Source: Odiellus spinosus
Taxonomy: Eukaryota > Arthropoda > Arachnida > Opiliones > Phalangiidae
Assembly (NCBI GenBank): GCA_963920705.1
Contig: OY987227.1
Coordinates: 20,175,434 to 20,239,433 of the forward strand
Direction of reading: 5' to 3'
DNA: 64,000 bases
Part shown: positions 1 to 64,000 of the stretch, in pieces
Numbering within the stretch: position 1 is the first letter of the stretch
Layout: each line of letters opens with the position of its first letter
The notes under the pieces: generated by a model
Databases searched by the model: none
What the model saw: only the letters and a program-made list of their open reading frames with translations
Told to the model about the DNA's origin: nothing
Position numbers and translations under genes: made by a program

Positions 1-127
1 AAAACATTTTTTTTCTTCCAATAATGGCAGTGTCATTGAACTTCCTGTCGATAAAAGCTTTTCCATAAAAGTAAAAACATGTGCTAATTTTCGAATTTTA
101 TTCTACTGATCATAGTTAACGCGACCA

Positions 128-2659
128 ATGGATCATTCTACTATTCTTCCACTCTTTACAATCTCGTTAATACATTTCATCCCTTTACAACATTGCAGTT
201 TGGATCTTTTATCAAATACTTTAGCTTCTATTAAGTCCAGTGTAGAAAATTCCGAAGAAATTTTTAGAACAAACATTGATGATCCTGATTTTGATGCTCA
301 AACTGTAAAATAATTTTTTTATTAAACTTTTTCGGTACCGATATCAATTACTATTTTAATTTTATTCCAGTCAGGATTAATAACTAGTAAGGGTTACCCT
401 TTTGAATTACATCGCGCCGTAACGCCGGATGGATATATTCTTGAGTTACATCGAATTCCCGATGGTCAAACTAAACAAAATTTAACTAAAAGAAAAGAGA
501 TTGTATTTTTACAACACGAAATCTTAACATCAAGCGCAGATTGGGTTATTAATTTTCCGCATAATAGTTTAGGTAAGTAATACTAACTTTGTTAAGATAT
601 TATTAGTAGGAATTAATAGTGTTGGGTGATGTTATAATTTAATTGAGGTTGCACCGATACCAAGAATTAAAGTTTAACCGATCCCAAGGTCTAGGTTGAA
701 TCGATCGCAAGGTCTAGGTTGAATCGATACCAAGGTCTTGGTTTAACCGCTACCAAGGTCTCGGCTGAATCGATACCAAAGGTCTGTGTTTAATCGCTAC
801 CAAGGTCAAGGTTTGACTGATACAATATTGATGATTAGCCGATACCAATATCTAGGTTCAACCGATTATTATTATTAATGGTTTAACTGTTGGTTTTGAT
901 GTTTCCTTTTTTTATTTGTAGACCTTTTAAAGATTTTATTATTCTCAGGTTTTATCTTAGCTGATGCCGGTTATGATGTTTGGATGGGAAATTTTAGAGG
1001 AAATACTTACAGCCGCAGAAATATCTTTGGCAAAGCGGAGGATCCAGATTTTTACAATTTCGCTATCGATGAATTGGCTACATTTGATTTACCCACCATG
1101 ATTGATTATGTTTTAAAAGAAACTTCAATGGAGAAACTCTTTTACATTGGTTATGGTTTAGGGAATACAGCGATGTTTGCTCTTTTATCCGAACAACCAG
1201 AATTTGGGGAAAAAGTAAAATATTTAGAGTTAATCACAGTTTAAATTTCATTGTTGTTATTGAATTTAAAGTAAATTCTTTTAGAAACTTCATGCTCTCA
1301 TTGCTTTGGCACCGATGACCAAAATTCCAAATTTTCAGACTTCAGTTCGACTCTTATTCCCATTACTTAAGGATTTCAAATCATTTCTACCCGTAAATTA
1401 TTTTTCACTTAATTTTACTCTCAAGTACTTTTATTCAGATAAATTTTCATAAAAATTTCACATGAATTTTAAATCAATTTTATTAAATTTTAATTAATTT
1501 TAGCAGAAAATAAATTTAATAATTAATATCAACTATCATTTAATTTTTTAGATTGTCACGGAAGTTTTAGGAGCCAAAAACGAAATTTTTCCCAACTACG
1601 AATTCTTTGAAATATTGGCAAAATTATTTTGTCAAATTGGTATAGTTCGTGAAATATTTTGTTCACCATCGATTTATTTCCTGTTCGGTCCCGAATCAAA
1701 TGAAATGATTAATATAGTAAGTATTAGGAAAATTTTGATTAATTTTAGTTTATAATTACTGTTAAATGAGAAGATTTTAATTCATTTTCACGAATTTTAT
1801 TTAATTTTACACGAATTTCAATTCATTTTCACGAATTTTAATTCATTTTCACGAATTTTAATTCATTTTCACGAATTTTAATTCATTTTCACGAATTTTA
1901 ATTCATTTTCACGAATTTTAATTCATTTTCACGAATTTTAATTCATTTTCACGAATTTTAATTCATTTTCACGAATTTTAATGTTATAAGTCAGTGTTTC
2001 CTAGGGTTAATGTTATATAGATTGATAATGGTTATCTTAGCTTCGATAGAGCTCTAAGGTTACGATGATAAACATAATTTTTCATGTTTTAATGTTATAA
2101 TTTTATTTCTCTTACAAAAATAAATTCACTTTCAGACAAGAATTCCAGTATATTTATCTCATTCTCCGGCTGGAACTAGCGTAGATACTTTATTACAATA
2201 TATTCAAGTGTGTTAATTAGTAAGTTACTTTTAAAAATAGATTTTTATAACTAATTTTGTGTTATTTTAAGAGTTTTGATGGAAATTTTCAAACATTTGA
2301 TTTTGGAACGGAGAAAAACAATGAATATTATGGGCAGGTATGTACGGTAATTAATTTCAAATGTTTATATAATATTATTTTTAAATATATTCTAAATTTT
2401 TAAGCCCACGCCTCCGTTATACAATACTAGTCGGGTGACAACCCCAGTAGCTTTATTTTCTTCAAGCTCTGATTATATTTCGGTTGAAAAAGATGTAGAT
2501 TTTTTGCGAAAAACATTGCCAAATATTGTACTTGATATTATCGTTGACAAATCTGCAAATGTGGATATTTTTTCCCACCTTGATTTTGTTTACGCAATTA
2601 ACGCGCACAAAATAGTTTATAACAAAGTATTGAACTTCATTAAAACATTTTCATATTAA
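128..2659 (+). CDS. Acid lipase family protein (lysosomal/gastric lipase type), eight exons, nucleophile lost
   Basis: Exons read as 128-304, 371-572, 949-1214, 1285-1392, 1552-1716, 2136-2207, 2272-2337 and 2405-2659. All are joined by GT-AG introns and keep one frame of 436 codons. The start is the first ATG and gives a hydrophobic N-terminus (about residues 6-22) typical of a signal peptide, so a secreted or lysosomal protein is expected. Family hallmarks are the GYPFE...PDGYIL.LHRIP segment in exon 2, the ADAGYDVW.GN.RGNTYSR segment in exon 3, P.Y.SH.PAGTSV in exon 6, G.FQ.FDFG in exon 7 and the SHLDF motif in exon 8. The nucleophile elbow, normally GHSQG, reads G-Y-G-L-G at residues 194-198, so the catalytic Ser is Gly196 (codon 1155-1157). 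The oxyanion-hole HGL reads HEI in exon 2. The triad Asp (D375) and His (H410) are kept. Ester hydrolysis is therefore unlikely; a binding role or early decay are alternatives. The exon 6 donor is GTGTGT, supported by the homologous continuation in exon 7. Confidence 0.88.
652..866. repeat. Degenerate ~26-bp tandem repeat in lipase intron 2
   Basis: About eight imperfect copies of a unit resembling ACCGATACCAAGGTCTAGGT plus a short tail follow one another inside lipase intron 2. Copies differ by several substitutions. No coding potential is visible. Confidence 0.75.
1774..1981. repeat. 20-bp minisatellite in lipase intron 5
   Basis: Roughly ten head-to-tail copies of the 20-bp unit ATTCATTTTCACGAATTTTA occur between exons 5 and 6 of the lipase gene. 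The last eight or so copies are identical, which implies recent expansion or homogenisation. The first copies are diverged. Confidence 0.95.
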
Positions 2660-2805
2660 CTGAGATTTAAATCGTCGTGTTTAAACCAAAAGGCAACCCT
2701 AGATGGCGGTAGAGCATGCTTCCATTCAAAGACAAATCTTGTCGATTTCTTTAAATGTTCCCGCGAATTTTTGTTCATCTGAAAACTTTGAGACTTGTAT
2801 TGATA

Positions 2806-2811
2806 AATAAA
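2806..2811 (+). terminator. Candidate polyadenylation signal of the lipase gene
   Basis: A canonical AATAAA hexamer lies about 150 bp after the lipase stop codon in AT-rich sequence. It is the first canonical hexamer I see downstream of the stop. Confidence 0.5.
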
Positions 2812-4066
2812 ATACGAAATTTTATGCTTAAAAAATTGATAATAGTTTAAATTTAAAAAAAATATTGTTTTCGCTTACAATTTCAGTAAATTTTAGTCAT
2901 TCTTTGGTTTTTCGTTTCAATGTGTTTTGTCAAAGCCTTAATATCAACTGTTCAATTTGAAATGTCGTCTGCTCGATAAGATAGTTGCTAAGCCTAATTT
3001 TTTTTAATAATAATCATTAAAATTAAGTTCAATAAAATAAAAAATATTGTATATAGTTTTGATTAATTAAAAAATTGGCTTAATAATTATCTTATCGACC
3101 ATTTTTGTTTAACTTTTAATAAAGTAAATAAAAATTATTAGACTAAACATTCACCTAGAAACCAAATTGACTCTACAACTTGTTTAGATAGGATAGGGAG
3201 AACTGGGAGATGACTATTTTTGTAAATAACACAAATGTTTGTGTCTGTTTTGAATATTTTCGGTCGTTTTTTCGTGAGAAAATCCCTCTCGCGTTTTTCC
3301 ATAGTCTCCCCCGGCCGATCTGCTCCTCGCGTTGTTTTGGGAGTTTTTTTTTATTATATGATGGTGCTGGTTTATAATTTAGATGATAGGCCTGAAGTTT
3401 CGCATTCCACGTTAAAAAAAAGCCCTCGAACCGAAAACGTCACAGCCCTACGCGATCTGTGAGTGGCGCGCTGGTTTTTCACCCCTCCAGGGGTTACGAG
3501 TTTTGCGGGAAAGCGAACATTCGTTCCTCTAGCCTCGGTGGTAGTAGACGCGCCCGTCCCAAGCACGTTTCTTTGAAAAATAGTTCCCAAACCATAGTCT
3601 TTAAAATATACGTTCAAAGTTCATTCGCGCTGTTTTATCCATTTAGTGTTAAATGAACTAATATAAAATAATATATTTTACGCATTTTATCCTGTTTTTT
3701 AAAATTAATTTGACGTTTATTCGCTCGCGGGACGTTGCGCGGAAGGATACATCCGCCCCCCCCCCCTTCCCCAAAAACTTTTCTGCCACTTTCCGAGAGA
3801 ACGCTGAGAGTAAGGGCTGAGAGACAAACAGGTCTCGAGATCTCGGAACGGGACCATAGTAGTAGCATGATGATAGTTAATTTTAGTTTCCCAGCTTTAA
3901 TCGTACGTTTAAATTAAATTATTAACTAAATAACGTGGTTAACTTTTACTGGATACCTCGTCGACCGTTGGATTACCTTTTTGTGGATGTGTTTTGTGAC
4001 TAAACTAATCTTTTGAAGTGCGTCGGGATTTTTTCTTCCATCGACCACGGAGATTCTTCAGTCAGG
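2812..4066. other. Intergenic region between lipase and Notch; expected Notch promoter and 5' UTR
   Basis: This stretch separates two genes on the same strand. Its first half is AT-rich. From about 3240 to 3900 it becomes richer in GC and CpG, with a C tract near 3757-3770. That fits a CpG-type promoter or 5' UTR for the Notch gene, but I see no clear TATA box and cannot place the transcription start. Short open frames here overlap on both strands and show no recognisable protein family. Confidence 0.4.
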
Positions 4067-61092
<57,026 letters not shown>

Positions 61093-64000
61093 GTAAGTCA
61101 AACAGCTCTTTCATTATTTTCGAAAACTACACTAATTTCCAAAACTTCCCACGCTTTTGGGGAGTGTTATTATAAAACCATTAAGTCTCTAAGCTCGTGT
61201 TGAGTATTGACTGGACTGTAACATTCCATGGTATGATATATTACCACGGTGAATTTGTTTTTGGGCATTTCAATCTAACCAAAGTTAAGTTTACAAAGGT
61301 TTTAGTAGCTACGGATATTGGCAGCTCTATAATTATGAAGCTATGTAGCTAATTCAGGTTGAAATGAACTTGTACTGCGTTTATCCCCGGTAGAAGATGC
61401 GATACTTAAATAATTTACAAAGGGAAAGTAAAATGTTATCAAGATTTATTTAAATTCGGCTCTTATTTGTGCAAATAACATGGCGAAACAACATGACGCG
61501 TTTGATTGGCGTATGTGAGAAAGGTCACGTGGCTAGCATAAGTTTTGATTCTAATGTACCCTGGGGCTGAGACGGTCTCTTTTTCATCGCCCGATTCCCG
61601 TACAATATATATATATTTGGGGTCTGGCAGCCAGTAGGTCGTGACCTTTTCTCTTTCATCATGTACGGCGAGAAAATCTCCGGCTTCCTGTCCCCTTCTC
61701 CACCCGCTTCCCAATTTTTTTTCTGCCAATATTTCTTCCCTGTGTAGTCGGAAGGAGAACTGGGAAGAAATCGGAGAAGGTGGGTTCGCTCAGCGCTATG
61801 GTGACATGTGGTCGTCACATGCGTTTCCTTACCATATACTAACTGTAGAGTATTAAAGATTCGCTACTAGCTAAGCCTAACTTATGAAGAAAAAACTATA
61901 TTACGCCACTGACTTTTTAGTTTTGGTTACCCCACGCGGATTGGAACGCTGAACTTTAGTAATATAAATAAGTTTAGCCATGCTTTAGCGGCTGTTTTGA
62001 ATTCTTCATCTTCGTATGAGTTTTTTTTAACGCATCAATCGTGTTATGATTTAAATAAGCTGGAACTTTGTACCACTCATCCCTCAATTTTCTCCTCTTT
62101 ATTGGGTGCTGATGTCAACTCTTGAATTTTAATGGAATCTGTTTTTCTTCAACATCTTCTTTAGGGTTGTTAATTTTTAAACAGATGTATTGTGGTTTCC
62201 TTTTTCTGTAGGCGTCCTTACGTCTACTATAAATATAGTGTTTCAGCCGCTGCGGAATTGTTAAAGAAACTTTAGGATTAGAACTGATTTTTTTATTGTT
62301 GAAAATCTTTTCGTATAAATATTTATAAAACTAGTCCACAAAATAATTTTGGTCTAGAGGTCATTTTTATTTTATTAATATTCAAATTAGGCTCGGCTCG
62401 GCCTGAGAAATGTATCCAGAAAAATTAGAAATTATTTTAGGTGTTTGGGGTCTGAGGAAAGTAGAGGTAAATTGGTAATTGAAAACCGTTTCGCAAAGTT
62501 TTCAAGATTGCCAAAAAAAAAAAATAAAAAAATTTTTTTTTTCACCGTTTGGTTTAGGGCTATAGGTGGAATGGGGTGTCTATAGTTACTGCATTTGAAA
62601 ATTTTGAGAGCTATGATTGTGTTCATCGAGAAGTTGGCAAAGACTACTTTTTCATTTTAAGGTTTTACTTTGTGTATCAACCTCCCTCAGTTTTTCTCAT
62701 TTGGCAAACGCCCCTTGAACAGAAGTTTAGCTGCAGCTTGTAATTTTGGGATTCGGGGTCAGCGTGTGTAAAGCTCGACCAAGCGAGAAGGAAGTCGGAC
62801 CCCCGCTATACCGGTCCGAGCCAGCCACCTTTTGGGATTGAATTGGATAGGGAGTCACCCACCGAAAAGATTCTCTACTTCTCTTTCTCATGGGGTCATA
62901 CCTAAAGGTTAGGTCACTCTTGGGTGCAACGGAGAGTAAAATTTCGACGTTCTTGCGTTACAAAAACACGTGTTATTCTCATTTTTAAACACCACATTTC
63001 TCCGTCATTTCCCTTTGTTTTCTACTAGTTTATGGTTGAAACTACATTGTAATCGAAACAGGTTTTTAATTTGAGTATTAATTTGATTGAGGAATGTTTA
63101 TCTACGAGTCCTGGAACTCGAATGTTTCAGCTATAAATTTTACCTCGAAGGAGGAATACAAGCAGTATTCGAAGCATAAAGCATATCACTGTTTTGAAGG
63201 CTTTAACTGCAGTTTTAATGTTCCATCATGGGTGTAAAAATGTAGCTGGTCTATTTTCAAATTTCTGTCCAAGTGGAAGAGATTTTGGGAAAGTGCTCGA
63301 CCCTTTAATTGAAACCCATTATAAAACTAGCTCTTCAAACAGGCTATATTGATAAATTTTAATCTCGCAAGTGCCTGTACTTGAAAAGTGAGGAAGAAAA
63401 AGGAAAAATATGAAACTGTCGCGTCATTTCTACGAAAGGAGTTAACAATCGAAATCTTTGTTATTTTCCATTTTGATATTTCCCAGACTTTTATAATAAT
63501 TTCGCGGCCTGTATTATGGGGGTAAAGAACTAAGCTCTCTTAACACCTACGATCATTGAAAGAGACCACCCCTTGATAAGCCGTGACGCGGTAAATACTT
63601 TCCTTTAAAAATTTTAAATTGGAGGCTTTTAAATTCGACTGATAGAAAAATAACCAATTTTATTTTTCTCTTTTTCAATTCCATCTGTCCATCACAACCT
63701 ACTCAGGTGTGTCATTGCTAAAATGGATTGAAGACTTCTCTTTACCGAAATAAAAAAAATAAAAAATATATTTTTGAAAGAAATAAAATACTCAGAGCAA
63801 ATAGTACATTGAAATCTTTAGTATTCGAGTTAAATCGTAAAAATATTAAACATTAAATTCGTGATGAAACAGCCAAGAATCGCAAATATAACCGAAAATT
63901 TAATATAAATAGTTAAAAAAAACTTTTAATACTCTGATGTAATTATTCCCTAAGAGACAAACCCTATTAATGGACAGTACAGTACATTTGACTCCTAGAA
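61093..64000 (+). other. Notch intron 4 (5' part, runs off the window)
   Basis: It starts GTAAGT at 61093. No further EGF exon was found up to the window end, so the intron is at least 2.9 kb. A TTCCCACG octamer lies at 61146-61153, an AT run near 61604-61615 and a TAAGCCTAA word at 61873. Short frames (for example 61463-61856 on both strands) are not recognisable as genes. Confidence 0.6.

Noticed and set aside
4013-4066. Upstream extension of the Notch reading frame
   Set aside because: The frame is open, but the first codon at 4013 is TTG, not ATG. The ATG at 4067 directly precedes a good signal peptide.

Overview
This window is eukaryotic nuclear DNA from an invertebrate, most likely an arthropod. 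It is AT-rich, with spliced genes, GT-AG introns, many poly(A)/poly(T) tracts, several families of short inverted-repeat transposons and minisatellites. The species cannot be resolved from the sequence alone.

Layout. (1) Positions 128-2659 (+) hold a complete eight-exon gene of the acid lipase family (lysosomal acid / gastric lipase type). Its catalytic Ser is replaced by Gly, while the Asp and His of the triad remain, so it is probably a pseudoenzyme. (2) From 4067 (+) to beyond the window end lies the 5' part of a Notch receptor gene. Exon 1 (4067-4139) encodes the signal peptide, exon 2 (7083-7161) starts EGF repeat 1, exon 3 (59800-60074) finishes EGF1 and carries EGF2-3, and exon 4 (60763-61092) carries EGF4, EGF5 and most of EGF6. 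The introns are about 2.9 kb, 52.6 kb and 0.7 kb, plus an unfinished fourth. (3) Intron 2 fills most of the window. I found no convincing host gene in it, only mobile and repetitive DNA: at least four families of non-autonomous inverted-repeat elements, two large minisatellites, a 0.2-kb AT microsatellite and many homopolymer runs. (4) At 53132-58854, antisense to Notch and about 0.95 kb before exon 3, sits a 5.7-kb DNA transposon with long inverted termini, a candidate 3-bp target duplication (TTA) and one uninterrupted 1463-codon ORF. The protein combines two N-terminal CX2C...HX2C zinc fingers, a central region with a D-D-E type layout, an XPG/FEN1-like nuclease domain and a C-terminal CXC cysteine cluster. 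This fits the Academ superfamily (XPG-bearing branch) as I recall it.

The lipase and Notch genes are neighbours on the same strand but are not functionally linked by anything visible. The transposon is the most complete independent genetic system in the window. Its intact frame suggests recent arrival or recent activity.
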